Source of the DNA: Bacteroidales bacterium
GTDB taxonomy: Bacteria; Bacteroidota; Bacteroidia; Bacteroidales; ML635J-15
Reading direction: 5' to 3'
Length of the DNA: 64,000 nucleotides
NCBI GenBank assembly: GCA_016937855.1
Contig: JAFGVU010000195.1
Coordinates: forward strand, 42,906-106,905
Shown: piece by piece, positions 53,467-63,439 of the stretch
How the letters are laid out: each line of letters starts with the position of its first letter
How positions within the stretch are numbered: position 1 is the first letter of the stretch
The notes under the pieces: generated by a model
The model's input: the letters and a program-made list of their open reading frames with translations, nothing else
The model's database searches: none
What the model was told of the DNA's origin: nothing
Translations under genes and position numbers: made by a program

Positions 53467-54129
53467 ATGGCAATTTATCAACTCATACCAGAACTTGTTT
53501 TTCCTCCCGTCGAGGAGGCAGAACCTGATGGTTTATTGGCAGTAGGAGGAGATTTGTCACCCGAAAGAGTATTGTTGGCACTAAGTCTCGGGATTTTTCC
53601 ATGGTTCAACGAAAGTGATTACATATTATGGTGGTCGCCCGATCCACGATTTGTTATTTTTCCCGAAAAAGCAAAAATATCTAAGTCAACCAGACGCTCG
53701 GCAAAAAAATTCAAGTCTGCAATTAATAAGGATTTTTATAAAGTTATTTCTGCTTGTGCAAATACCGAGCGTCAAAATCAAGATGGAACGTGGATTACAG
53801 ATGGTATGAAAAACACATATAATATCTTACACAAATATGGATATGCCTACTCATTTGAAACATATCGGGATGATAAACTTGTTGGTGGGCTTTATGGAGT
53901 TTTTTTAGGCAAAATATTTATAGGTGAGTCGATGTTTTCTTTACAAACCGATGCATCAAAAGTTGCCTTTCTATCTTTGATAGATTATTGTTTAAAAAAC
54001 GACATTAGAATAATTGATTGCCAGTTTCACACAAATCATCTCGCAAGTTTGGGAGGCGAAAACATAAGTCGTAAAGAATATTCCGAATATTTATCTAAAT
54101 TTGTAGAATCACCTTTTGCAACAAAATGA
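53467..54129 (+). CDS. aat: Leucyl/phenylalanyl-tRNA--protein transferase
   Basis: 220 residues: YQLIPELVFPPVEEAEPDGLLAVGGDLSPERVLLAL, GIFPWFNESDYILWWSPDPRFV, WITDGMKNTYNILHKYGYAYSFE and ESMFS...DCQFHTNHLASLGG. These are the standard Aat motifs. It adds Leu/Phe to N-terminal Lys/Arg to mark proteins for Clp degradation. A TAAATTTG box ends only 5 bases before the ATG, so the transcript could be nearly leaderless. Overlaps tilS by four bases (ATGA). Confidence 0.96.
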   Translation: MAIYQLIPELVFPPVEEAEPDGLLAVGGDLSPERVLLALSLGIFPWFNESDYILWWSPDPRFVIFPEKAKISKSTRRSAKKFKSAINKDFYKVISACANTERQNQDGTWITDGMKNTYNILHKYGYAYSFETYRDDKLVGGLYGVFLGKIFIGESMFSLQTDASKVAFLSLIDYCLKNDIRIIDCQFHTNHLASLGGENISRKEYSEYLSKFVESPFATK

Positions 54130-55451
54130 TTAAAGAAGTTTATCAAATACTGGAAAAAGCACAAATAACCAAACGCACACGTATTTTATGCGCTGTAAGC
54201 GGAGGAATAGATTCTACCGTGATGTTACACGTTATGCATGAATTAGACATGGATTGTGTTGTTGCACATTGTAATTTTCATTTAAGAGGTGACGATTCGA
54301 ATTTGGACGAAAAGTTTGTTAAGAGTTTAGCTGATAGATTTGAATATAAATTTGTTACTCAAGATTTTGATACAGAAAAGTACGCAAAGCAAAACGGAAT
54401 TTCTATCCAAATGGCAGCAAGAGATTTAAGATACGCCTTTTTTTATGATTCTGCCGAGAAAAACAATTGCGACTATATCGCGCTTGCACATAATGCAGAC
54501 GATCAGGTCGAGACCGTGCTGACAAATCTTATCCGTGGTACTGGTGTTAGAGGTCTTACCGGTATGAGCTTTGTGAAAAACAATCTACTTCGTCCGTTAT
54601 TATGGGTTTCGCGTGATGAAATTGAACTATTTGCTAATGAAAACTATATTGATTATCGTACAGATATTACAAATGCTCAAACCAAGTATTCGCGCAATAA
54701 ATTAAGACATAAAGTAATCCCATTGTTAGAAGAAATAAACCCCGCTGCTAAAATAAATATATTAAACTCGGTCAAGTACTTGTCTGATACAGAGCTTATT
54801 ATGCAAGAATTTGTTAATGCTGTTTATAATAAGTGTATTTTTTTTAAAGAAGACTTGATTATTGTTGAGTTACCCGAATTGTCAAAATTTCCTGCTGTCG
54901 AAACTATTTTATTTGAGATATTAATAAAACTAGAAATTCCAAAAGTGTTGGCTGTTGATGCAATAAATCTTCTAAATGCTCAATCAGGCCGTTTTTGTGA
55001 GTTTTTAAACATCAGGATTTTAAAAGATAGGGATGCCTTGATTATTGACAAAAAATATAGTCCTAAAAAAACCAATATTGTAATCGACGATTTAGATTCA
55101 TTATCAAAACTTGAAGAAATTGGATTCACAATAAAAGCGATAGATTATAAAAGTGGCTATCAAATAATCAAAGACTCACAAACAGCATGCATAGATTTAG
55201 ATAAAATAGTTTTCCCAATAACCCTTCGCAATTGGGAGGATGGCGATAAATTTAAACCACTAGGGATGGAAAACTTTAAAAAAATAAGTGATTTCTTGAC
55301 TGACGTGAAATTAAGTGTTTTCGAAAAAGAAAAGGTGCTTATTTTTGAATCAAATGGAAGTGTTTTTTGGGTTGCAGGATTACGAATTGACGATAGATTT
55401 AAGATTAGTAATAGTACTAAAAGAGTATTAGAGCTTAGTTCTGTACAATAA
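54126..55451 (+). CDS. tilS: tRNA(Ile)-lysidine synthase
   Basis: 441 residues. N-terminal PP-loop SGGIDS (25-30), HCNFHLRGDDSNLDE, ALAHNADDQVETVL, NLIRGTGVRGLTGM and RNKLRHKVIPLL. C-terminal substrate-binding domain with LRNWEDGDKFKPLGM. It modifies C34 of the AUA-reading tRNA-Ile to lysidine and is essential in most bacteria. Its last 17 bases overlap the convergent T9SS gene. Confidence 0.97.
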   Translation: MIKEVYQILEKAQITKRTRILCAVSGGIDSTVMLHVMHELDMDCVVAHCNFHLRGDDSNLDEKFVKSLADRFEYKFVTQDFDTEKYAKQNGISIQMAARDLRYAFFYDSAEKNNCDYIALAHNADDQVETVLTNLIRGTGVRGLTGMSFVKNNLLRPLLWVSRDEIELFANENYIDYRTDITNAQTKYSRNKLRHKVIPLLEEINPAAKINILNSVKYLSDTELIMQEFVNAVYNKCIFFKEDLIIVELPELSKFPAVETILFEILIKLEIPKVLAVDAINLLNAQSGRFCEFLNIRILKDRDALIIDKKYSPKKTNIVIDDLDSLSKLEEIGFTIKAIDYKSGYQIIKDSQTACIDLDKIVFPITLRNWEDGDKFKPLGMENFKKISDFLTDVKLSVFEKEKVLIFESNGSVFWVAGLRIDDRFKISNSTKRVLELSSVQ

Positions 55452-57294
55452 TTTTATGTTCAGATTTATAGCCTTTATCTCCTGAAATATTAAGAATATA
55501 GGTTCCCTGTGAAAGCGCTTTTATACTGAAACTGAACTGGTTTATTCCGGGTTTTGCTTTGTCTCTGATAATTTCGTGAATTAGTTTTCCGTTAATATCG
55601 TACAATGTGAAAGTGCAAATCTGATATGTTGGGATATCAAAATTGACAATTATAAAATCGCTTACAGGGTTGGGATATACATTAGCCGGAGAGTAAAAAT
55701 TGTTATTATCAAATCCTTGATTGTTTTCTCCAAAGGATAGTTGACTAACCCAAGTTCGAGTTTTTCCTGCACTACCATAAGATCCTGTAAAATAAACAAT
55801 TTCAGGATTATTATATCGTTGTTGAATAGTTGTAAAATCGCCCCATCTTTCGGTATTTGAAGCGGTCATGTTCATTACACCAACCCCTGGTTTTAAAACT
55901 AAAATGTCGGAGTAGTTTCCATTATCATAAACAATACAAGCATTTCCCGGATAAAGTTCTTCTGAAGCATAGTTAAAACCAATTATTATCTTTTGATCAA
56001 CGCTATTTTTACCGACAAAAGCAATAGAAGGAAAAGCAATTCCAAGAGTATCAAAGCTTATCATATCGCTTTCAACAGTGCTTTCTCCATCCGGATCAGT
56101 AATTCTACCATATAAAATTCCGGCTCTACTATTGTTGTAATCTATTGAATTAAGCACAAAATGAATAATATCGTTTTCGATTAATGCGTCTTTAATAGTA
56201 TTGTAATTTGTTTTTAAAGCATGACCCGAAGGTTGTGGTGTTTCATGACTTAGCCCGTAAGAAATTTCTGTTTGTAGATATTTGCTTGTAATCTCAAAAT
56301 CTTCGCTATCGTATTTTCCTGAGAATTTTACTAGAAACAATGTGTCGTTTGATGGCCATTCTTGTGTTTCTATATCTTGATATGGACAATCTAAAGTTGA
56401 GACAAAATACATTTGAGGTCCATACATTGTTTTACCCGGTCTCACAGGTGCAACATTGTAATAATAAATAACCGAAGGTAAAGGCTGGTTAAATCCCGGA
56501 TCAACAACATGATATGCAAAACCAATATTTTCCTCTCCATTATATCCTGCAAATTTATCCATTTGTATAATCCTACATCCATAAAAGTCCCATGAATTAA
56601 AGCTTGTCATATCTGCAAAATTAGTTACAGTTATAAACAACTCCTCACTATTTACTGCAATAATTGGAAAATCAGACCATGTTTCATCGTCAAGAAAATT
56701 CCCCGATATCGTGTAAAAAAACCATTCATCCTCAGGATTATCAGATGACGAAAAGCATACTATTATATCGTTAGTTGAGTAGTTAAATCCACTAAGCATA
56801 ACAACCACAAACCTATCCTGATCGTAATCGTAAATAACTCTCGGATCATATTTGTCATGTGGCAAACCTAAGGATTCAGTAAATGAATCTAAACTTTGGG
56901 TTTGAATCAATCCAAGCGTGTCATTGTAGAAGCTAATTTTTGAATTTCGCATAGTTATCATATATCCTGAATTAGATACAGCAATAGTGTTGTCGTTAGG
57001 CACGCTGTATCCATCGTAAGCGTCCTGAAAACCTGCCATAATAAATGGGAGCTCAACTTCTTTTGAGGTGGAAAATTTCGATTCTCCATAATAATCATGT
57101 TCCTGTATCGAACCTTTTTCTGACTGAAAGTTAGCATTCAGATTTGGATTATTTATTAAAACAGGCATGTAGTCCGGTTTATCTGTCGAAGTCTTAGACT
57201 CTTTTTTTGCAAAGGATCTTTTTGTGGTAACGTTTATTTGCGAAAATAATGGTATAGATATAAATATTAATATACTTATAAGAATTGTTTTCAT
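55435..57294 (-). CDS. Secreted protein with T9SS type A sorting tail
   Basis: 619 residues with a signal peptide (MKTILISILIFISIPLFSQ). The body (about 70-520) is a repeat-poor beta-rich region with PNDNTIAVSNSGYMITMRNSKISFY, YDPRVIYDYDQDRFVVVMLSG and RWGDFTTIQQRYN, like the propeller-type domains of large secreted proteins in this phylum. The tail YPNPVSDFIIVNFDIPTY... GTYILNISGDKGYKSEHKIIVQN is a T9SS type A sorting signal. Function unknown. Its 3' end overlaps tilS. Confidence 0.85.
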   Translation of the reverse strand: MKTILISILIFISIPLFSQINVTTKRSFAKKESKTSTDKPDYMPVLINNPNLNANFQSEKGSIQEHDYYGESKFSTSKEVELPFIMAGFQDAYDGYSVPNDNTIAVSNSGYMITMRNSKISFYNDTLGLIQTQSLDSFTESLGLPHDKYDPRVIYDYDQDRFVVVMLSGFNYSTNDIIVCFSSSDNPEDEWFFYTISGNFLDDETWSDFPIIAVNSEELFITVTNFADMTSFNSWDFYGCRIIQMDKFAGYNGEENIGFAYHVVDPGFNQPLPSVIYYYNVAPVRPGKTMYGPQMYFVSTLDCPYQDIETQEWPSNDTLFLVKFSGKYDSEDFEITSKYLQTEISYGLSHETPQPSGHALKTNYNTIKDALIENDIIHFVLNSIDYNNSRAGILYGRITDPDGESTVESDMISFDTLGIAFPSIAFVGKNSVDQKIIIGFNYASEELYPGNACIVYDNGNYSDILVLKPGVGVMNMTASNTERWGDFTTIQQRYNNPEIVYFTGSYGSAGKTRTWVSQLSFGENNQGFDNNNFYSPANVYPNPVSDFIIVNFDIPTYQICTFTLYDINGKLIHEIIRDKAKPGINQFSFSIKALSQGTYILNISGDKGYKSEHKIIVQN

Positions 57295-57406
57295 TGCTTT
57301 TATGTTTTGCCATAAAATTACAATTTATTGATTGACTATCGGATAAAAATGGAATACAAGTGTATTAATTCATAAAACCTAAAGCCTTCATAATGAATTG
57401 CGAATT

Positions 57407-57426
57407 CCTAACGCATAATGCAGGTT
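57407..57426. repeat. Family A element, lone or decayed right end
   Basis: CCTAACGCATAATGCAGGTT matches the right end of the full copies (CCTAACACATAATGCGGGTT at 53377-53396) with two changes. About 30 bases upstream, AAAACCT is the only hint of a left end. It lies between two co-directional minus-strand genes. Confidence 0.65.
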
Positions 57427-57461
57427 TAATTCGGAAACATTTTGCGGATTTAAGGTAAAAC

Positions 57462-57490
57462 AAAAAAGACCCTGAGGTTTCAGAGTCTTT
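57462..57490 (-). terminator. Terminator of the HMA-like gene
   Basis: AAAGACCCTGA-GGTT-TCAGAGTCTTT (one mismatch pair) lies just beyond the stop of the minus-strand gene; the minus strand continues with a T run. Confidence 0.8.
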
Positions 57491-57526
57491 CCTTCGCTTT
57501 AAATAACAATTCTTTGCAAAGGACTA

Positions 57527-57853
57527 TTACTGTCTTTTACATGATGGTTTAAGAACTTTGCTTCTATCTGAGAACTCGGTATAATAACCGACTTGCTCAA
57601 TTTCTTCAATTATTTTGTCTTTGGAGATTATCTTTGAATCATACTTAAAAATCATGGTCTTGTTTTCAAAATCAACTTTGTAATAATTGATTCCTTTTAC
57701 ATCAGCAAAGTGGTTTTCTAGTCTGGTTTTACCATTCATACAGCGAAAATCGACTTTAACCTTAAAAACAGATTTTGCGTCTTGCGAAAATGCATTGACT
57801 GAAAAAGTAATGCCAATTAAAACGATTATTAAAAGCCGTAAACTTTTTTTCAT
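57527..57853 (-). CDS. Secreted HMA-like (ferredoxin-fold) protein
   Basis: The ATG at 57853 starts a signal peptide (MKKSLRLLIIVLIGITFSVNAFSQ). The ~85-residue mature domain (FKVKVDFRCMNGKTRLENHFADVKGINYYKVDFENKTMIFKYDSKIISKDKIIEEIEQVGYYTEF) follows the beta-alpha-beta-beta-alpha-beta pattern of heavy-metal-associated domains. The metal site is not the usual MxCxxC but FRCMNGK, with a single cysteine. A second Cys lies near the C-terminus (PSCKRQ). Periplasmic; metal binding doubtful. Confidence 0.75.
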   Translation of the reverse strand: MKKSLRLLIIVLIGITFSVNAFSQDAKSVFKVKVDFRCMNGKTRLENHFADVKGINYYKVDFENKTMIFKYDSKIISKDKIIEEIEQVGYYTEFSDRSKVLKPSCKRQ

Positions 57854-57949
57854 AGTTTTGTTTGTTTGCTTTGCAAATATAAACAAATATTTTTATTAAC
57901 AATAAATATTTTAAAAAAATGCTTTAGAACAAAACTTCTTATAAGAAAA

Positions 57950-58216
57950 CTATTTTTTACGTTTTTTTGGCCATACTTCAGGAACAGGATCGTGGCCGTG
58001 AGTCCCCCAGGGATTACATCTTAAAATTCGCCAAGTTGACAGGATTAGACCTTTTATCGGACCATGCATTTTTAAAGCCTGTATGGTGTAGGTTGAGCAT
58101 GTCGGATAATGCCTGCACGATGCCGGAAGCCACGGGCTAATTATCCATTGATAAAGCTTTACCAACAGAATAAAAGGCGAAATTAAAACTAGTTTTATTC
58201 CTTTTCTAATTTGCAT
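57950..58216 (-). CDS. yidD: Membrane protein insertion efficiency factor YidD
   Basis: 88 residues with the full YidD signature: [60 protein letters not shown]. It helps YidC insert inner-membrane proteins. It has a short basic tail (PKKRKK). Start codons of this gene and of the pseudokinase ORF are divergent. Confidence 0.96.
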   Translation of the reverse strand: MQIRKGIKLVLISPFILLVKLYQWIISPWLPASCRHYPTCSTYTIQALKMHGPIKGLILSTWRILRCNPWGTHGHDPVPEVWPKKRKK

Positions 58217-58302
58217 ATTGCAAATGTATCTCTTTTTTGTAATTTATTCAGAATTATCCAACAATTATAAATCAAGCATTAATTATTTGTCAAAAAATTA
58301 CC

Positions 58303-58310
58303 TATATTTG
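58303..58310 (+). promoter_or_regulatory. Putative -7 element of the pseudokinase gene
   Basis: TATATTTG fits TAnnTTTG and ends 24 bases before the preferred ATG at 58335. A TTTG lies upstream at 58286 but at only 13 bases' spacing. Confidence 0.45.
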
Positions 58311-58334
58311 TCTCAAGCTATTCAAATTTGCACA

Positions 58335-59945
58335 ATGGAAACTAGTATAAGAGGTTACTCATTAAAGGAAATTGTTCAGTCGAACGATTTTTACTCAGTT
58401 TATAATGCTGAGCATGCTATTCTAAAAGGTCAAGAGCTAAGAATAACTGTTCTGAGAAAGGAAATCGCTGATGATTCCAAAATCAGATCTGCTTTTAATC
58501 AAAGTATTTTCAAACTAGCCTTTGTTGAACATCCAAACATTGCTCGAAATATCGACATGCTCGAAGAAAATGATAAATTGGTTGTTCTTTCCGAAAAAGA
58601 AGATTATACTCATTTACAAGATTTTGTTTTCAAATATTCGGTTGACACTAAGTTAACAATTTGCGAAAAAGTTTTAAATGCTGTGATTTATCTTAATTCA
58701 AGAAACATTTACGTTACAGTTTTAAACCCGGATTGTGTGATGATAAATCACGAAAGACAACCAAAAATGATCAATGCAGGTCTTATTAATATTTTTATGA
58801 ATACTGATAATGAGGAAATTATTAATTCATTGAAGAATTATTTGTCTTTTTCAGCACCTGAAATAAAAGATAATCCTAAAAATATTGGTGAAAAATCTGA
58901 TGTTTACACTTGCTCACTATTTACAAAGTTCATTTTTGGAAATGGCGATTTAATAGATGATCACCATGATTTGAGCAATGTTCCAATCTATTTACATAAT
59001 ATTATATCAAAAGGGTTATCAGAAAATCCTAACATGAGATACAAAAATGTATCCGATTTTTTAAAGAATCTTGCTTCTGCTGTTTGCGCAAATACTCAAA
59101 TTAGTGGCTCATACATTTCAGATTCTGAAATACAACCGGAAATTAATGTTTCACACGATGTAATCAGTGGAATGCCGGAGATTGATGAAATAAAAACGAA
59201 TAAAATTGATTTTAATATCGAGGAAGAGGTAAATAATATTGATATTCCCGAAGCGCCTTTACCTCTTGTTGAGAAAGTTGCCGAAAGTGATAATAAGCCA
59301 AACGGAGCATCAAAGAGTATGAATTATTATGATGTTTTGGCTGCAATTGAGGCAGAAAAGAACGAGCAGATAAAACCTGAAATGCAAAAAAAATCGTCAC
59401 CAATAGCAGAACAGCAGGTGAGGAGTAGCTCCTACGTTCCAAAAGCTGATCCCGAAAGCAAAAGTGGTAAAATAGCAGCCAAGAAGGAAGAGAACAGAGC
59501 TCAGCAGCAGCAATCACAATCATACAATAAACCACCACAGCCAGAAGTAAATAATAGTTATCAAACACGTACACAGCAGCAATCGCAATCATATAACCAA
59601 CCACCTCAGCAAAGCAGCAATGTGAATTACCAAACACGATCGCAGCAGCAGCAAAATACATATTCACAACATCAGCCGCCAGCGGTTAGCGTTAATACTG
59701 CAGGAATTGTTGTATTAGGATTTTTGGGAATAGTGTTTTCTTTTGCACTGCCTCTTGTTGGATTTATTTTAGCAATTATCGGACTAAGCCAATTACCGAA
59801 GCAGAAGCAAAAGTTGTTAAAAGTTAAACGCGATTTTTCTCAATCAGAAAAAACAAACCGCGCGATTGGGACAATTTTTAGTATAATAGCCCTTTTAGTT
59901 TCTGTTATTCGGATGCTAATTTTTGTTGTAAATCTTGTGAGTTGA
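58335..59945 (+). CDS. Membrane-anchored pseudokinase with Gln-rich linker
   Basis: The ATG at 58335 (METSIRGYSLKEIVQSNDFYSVYNAEH) sits behind a promoter box and is preferred to the track start at 58218. 536 residues. Residues 1 to about 255 have the layout of a Ser/Thr protein kinase: N lobe YSVYNAEHAILKGQELRITVL, C-helix, SRNIYVTVLNPDCVMINHERQPKMINAG, SAPEIKDNP in place of APE, and a final GLSENPNMRYKNVSDFLKNL. The HRD aspartate and DFG are replaced (VLNPDCVMI, NAG), so catalysis is unlikely. A Gln/Pro-rich linker (about 385-455) and two C-terminal membrane segments follow, as in the gene at 8523. Confidence 0.8.
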   Translation: METSIRGYSLKEIVQSNDFYSVYNAEHAILKGQELRITVLRKEIADDSKIRSAFNQSIFKLAFVEHPNIARNIDMLEENDKLVVLSEKEDYTHLQDFVFKYSVDTKLTICEKVLNAVIYLNSRNIYVTVLNPDCVMINHERQPKMINAGLINIFMNTDNEEIINSLKNYLSFSAPEIKDNPKNIGEKSDVYTCSLFTKFIFGNGDLIDDHHDLSNVPIYLHNIISKGLSENPNMRYKNVSDFLKNLASAVCANTQISGSYISDSEIQPEINVSHDVISGMPEIDEIKTNKIDFNIEEEVNNIDIPEAPLPLVEKVAESDNKPNGASKSMNYYDVLAAIEAEKNEQIKPEMQKKSSPIAEQQVRSSSYVPKADPESKSGKIAAKKEENRAQQQQSQSYNKPPQPEVNNSYQTRTQQQSQSYNQPPQQSSNVNYQTRSQQQQNTYSQHQPPAVSVNTAGIVVLGFLGIVFSFALPLVGFILAIIGLSQLPKQKQKLLKVKRDFSQSEKTNRAIGTIFSIIALLVSVIRMLIFVVNLVS

Positions 59946-59982
59946 TAATTTGATAATACTGAATTCGTAATCAAAAAAGTAC

Positions 59983-59990
59983 TACATTTG
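59983..59990 (+). promoter_or_regulatory. tRNA-Ser -7 promoter element
   Basis: TACATTTG fits TAnnTTTG and ends 12 bases before the tRNA, the same distance as for the tRNA-Arg promoter. Confidence 0.6.
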
Positions 59991-60002
59991 CAAAAAAAAA
60001 AT

Positions 60003-60092
60003 GGAGAGATGCCAGAGTGGTCGAATGGGGCGGTCTCGAAAACCGTTGTTCGCTTACGCGGACCCAGGGTTCGAATCCCTGTCTCTCCGCCA
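60003..60092 (+). tRNA. tRNA-Ser(CGA)
   Basis: Class II tRNA: acceptor GGAGAGA/TCTCTCC, anticodon loop CTCGAAA (anticodon CGA), long variable arm TGTTCGCTTACGCGGAC, T arm CAGGGTTCGAATCCCTG, discriminator G, and an encoded CCA at 60090-60092. Confidence 0.97.
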
Positions 60093-60218
60093 AAGTTAAA
60101 ACCCATTGCCTCAGCGATGGGTTTTTTGTTTGTGCAAATTCGCCAAAAACCTCGTTTTTGAAGTGCATTTGCACAAACAAAAAACCAGCGAACAAAGTTC
60201 GCGTAGGTTTTAACTTTG
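60091..60218. repeat. Nested inverted-repeat cluster directly after tRNA-Ser
   Basis: Outer arms CAAAGTTAAAACC (60091-60103) and GGTTTTAACTTTG (60206-60218) are a perfect 13-bp inverted repeat. Nested inside is a perfect 20-bp repeat, GGTTTTTTGTTTGTGCAAAT (60120-60139) with its complement at 60167-60186. Inside that is CAAAAAC-CTC-GTTTTTG. The tRNA terminator and a GCGAAC/GTTCGC stem also lie within. Confidence 0.85.
60098..60127 (+). terminator. tRNA-Ser terminator
   Basis: AAAACCCAT-TGCCTCAGCG-ATGGGTTTTTT forms a 9-bp stem with a T run, 6 bases after the tRNA CCA. Confidence 0.8.
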
Positions 60219-60231
60219 ATTGCCCCCACCT

Positions 60232-60271
60232 TTGGGATCACAAATTTTGTTCACAAAATTTGTAATCCCAA
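60232..60271. repeat. 40-base near-perfect palindrome
   Basis: TTGGGATCACAAATTTTGT and ACAAAATTTGTAATCCCAA pair over 19 positions with a single C:A mismatch, separated by 2 bases (TC). Confidence 0.9.
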
Positions 60272-60284
60272 CACTAACTGCAAT

Positions 60285-60313
60285 TTTTCAATTTTGTGCA
60301 GCAAAATTGAAAA
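60285..60313. repeat. 29-base palindrome
   Basis: TTTTCAATTTTG-TGCAG-CAAAATTGAAAA is a perfect 12-bp stem with a 5-base loop, 13 bases after the preceding palindrome and 8 bases before the family A element. Confidence 0.9.
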
Positions 60314-60321
60314 GAGCTGTT

Positions 60322-60488
60322 AACCCGCATTATGCATTAGCAAATCTATTACGCCAGCAAATTCCTTTGAAATCAAACGTTTTACTGTGTTTCTCTGTAA
60401 CGAAACATTTGATTTTCTTGCGATTTGCTGTCTCATCACCAAGTGGTGCGCTAAGGTAATTGAATTATCTTAAAGCATAATGCGGGTT
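60322..60488. repeat. Terminal-inverted-repeat element, family A, copy 2 (167 bases)
   Basis: Ends AACCCGCATTATGCATTAG and CTTAAAGCATAATGCGGGTT are inverted. Internal arms CAGCAAAT (60355) and ATTTGCTG (60423) pair. The central left half (AAATCTATTACG-CAG-AAAT-CCTTTGAAATCAA-GTTTTACTGTG) aligns with copy 1. It ends 7 bases before the ABC-F stop codon. Confidence 0.85.
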
Positions 60489-60495
60489 TGTAACC

Positions 60496-62139
<1,644 letters not shown>

Positions 62140-62272
62140 TCATTATATTCTTGCTTAAACGATTTATTCATAATCTTTTTAGGGGGAAACTATATGCATT
62201 TTTATTCTTAGAGTAAGTTTGGACAAACATTAGGCTGATTTAGTTTTTTTTTAAGAGTAATATTTTTTAATC

Positions 62273-62343
62273 GACTTTACATTGCCCGATTTATTTCGCA
62301 TCACGATAAAAGTTCTTGAAGGCAATGTAAAGTCTGGATTCTG
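62273..62343. repeat. Palindromic repeat, family B, copy 1
   Basis: GACTTTACATTGCC (62273-62286) and GGCAATGTAAAGTC (62321-62334) are a perfect 14-bp inverted repeat, followed by TGGATTCTG shared with copy 2. It lies between the hipA stop and the ABC-F start, in the 241-base gap that otherwise shows nothing clear. Confidence 0.85.
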
Positions 62344-62353
62344 CAAGTTTTTA

Positions 62354-63439
62354 TTACATTTCTGTTTTTTGTAAACCCATTATTGCATCAAAAATGGTTT
62401 TGGTAGCAGTCGGTTTTATCCCATGTCTTTTCCCAAGTTCAACGATATCTTTCAATTCGGGATTTGCTTTTCCCAGAACCGTTGTTGAGTGAAAACCATT
62501 AAACCCATTGTTCGGACTAAGGTCATAAGCCGGAGACAGTCTCCATTTATCGTTCTTATAAATATAAGAAAAGTTCTTTGAATGGTCATCTTTATTGCCA
62601 ATTATGATGTTGAAAATCATAAGCCGAAACACTTTTTCGAGTTCTGCATAATCTTGCGTTATGAATTTTGTGAGTTTTAATAGGTCGTCATAATCCAGTG
62701 ATGGGATTCGATGATCGGCATACAAAATTCCCGATGCTGAGTGAATATGAAATCTTTGATTTTTATCACGATCGAATAGCTTAACGCCAAAATATTTTCC
62801 TGCAAACAGTTTTGTTTCCGACATTTCGATTCCTGATTTTTTAGCAAGCAGCGAACAATTGTATTCTATTTCACCAATATTTTCAGGGTCGTACGATGAT
62901 GGGAATTTTACCATCCAGTCTTCGCCTTCGAAATTTATTATTACTTTAGGCCTTGCGCCGCCAGATGATTCATTAAAATGATAAAGTGTTTCTACATCGG
63001 CTGAAGCTTTTGATTGTAGAATTTTGCTTGCTTCTTTGGCAAAATATTCCAGATCGAAATTGTTGGATTCTCCTTTTAAGATTACTTCCGGTTCGTAGCT
63101 TAAAGCTCCTAAACCATTTTTCCCGACAATACTAAGCCTGTCAAGCACTGATAAAATCGAGGGGTCAATTCCTCGTTCTCTCAAAAGTCTGTCAAGCAGC
63201 AAGTTTCCCCAGCCATCGGGTAAGCTATCATTAAAAACACCAAATAAACCATTAAATGGACTTGGCTTTGCTACAAATGTTTTTGGTTCTAAAGGCAGAT
63301 ATATTGGCGAAATCGAAAACCCATTTTCAAGCCATGTTTTGTCATATTCAAAAACAGTAAGATATTTGGAATTTAAAGCTAGTCGGCCAATCTTAAACCC
63401 GTTTAATTTTATAGATAATATATCGACAGTTTTAATCAT
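62354..63439 (-). CDS. hipA: HipA-family kinase toxin
   Basis: 361 residues, shorter than the 440 of E. coli HipA but with the same core. It has the N-subdomain FNDSLPDGWGNLLLDRLLRERG, the P-loop-like SSGGARPK (158-165), K178 in MVKFP, the catalytic loop GNKDDHSKN (282-289) and the metal-binding PAYDLSP (D306). HipA kinases phosphorylate Glu-tRNA synthetase or other targets. It overlaps hipB by 8 bases. All catalytic residues look intact. Confidence 0.93.
   Translation of the reverse strand: MIKTVDILSIKLNGFKIGRLALNSKYLTVFEYDKTWLENGFSISPIYLPLEPKTFVAKPSPFNGLFGVFNDSLPDGWGNLLLDRLLRERGIDPSILSVLDRLSIVGKNGLGALSYEPEVILKGESNNFDLEYFAKEASKILQSKASADVETLYHFNESSGGARPKVIINFEGEDWMVKFPSSYDPENIGEIEYNCSLLAKKSGIEMSETKLFAGKYFGVKLFDRDKNQRFHIHSASGILYADHRIPSLDYDDLLKLTKFITQDYAELEKVFRLMIFNIIIGNKDDHSKNFSYIYKNDKWRLSPAYDLSPNNGFNGFHSTTVLGKANPELKDIVELGKRHGIKPTATKTIFDAIMGLQKTEM

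Noticed and set aside
58335-59945. Calling the protein an active Ser/Thr kinase
   Set aside because: The positions of the catalytic HRD Asp and the DFG Asp are occupied by other residues; only the overall layout of the fold remains.
59840-60241. Minus-strand ORFs crossing tRNA-Ser (133 and 74 residues)
   Set aside because: They run across a tRNA gene and the palindromes; the translated 'GFEPWVR' style text is a well-known artefact of reading tRNA genes.
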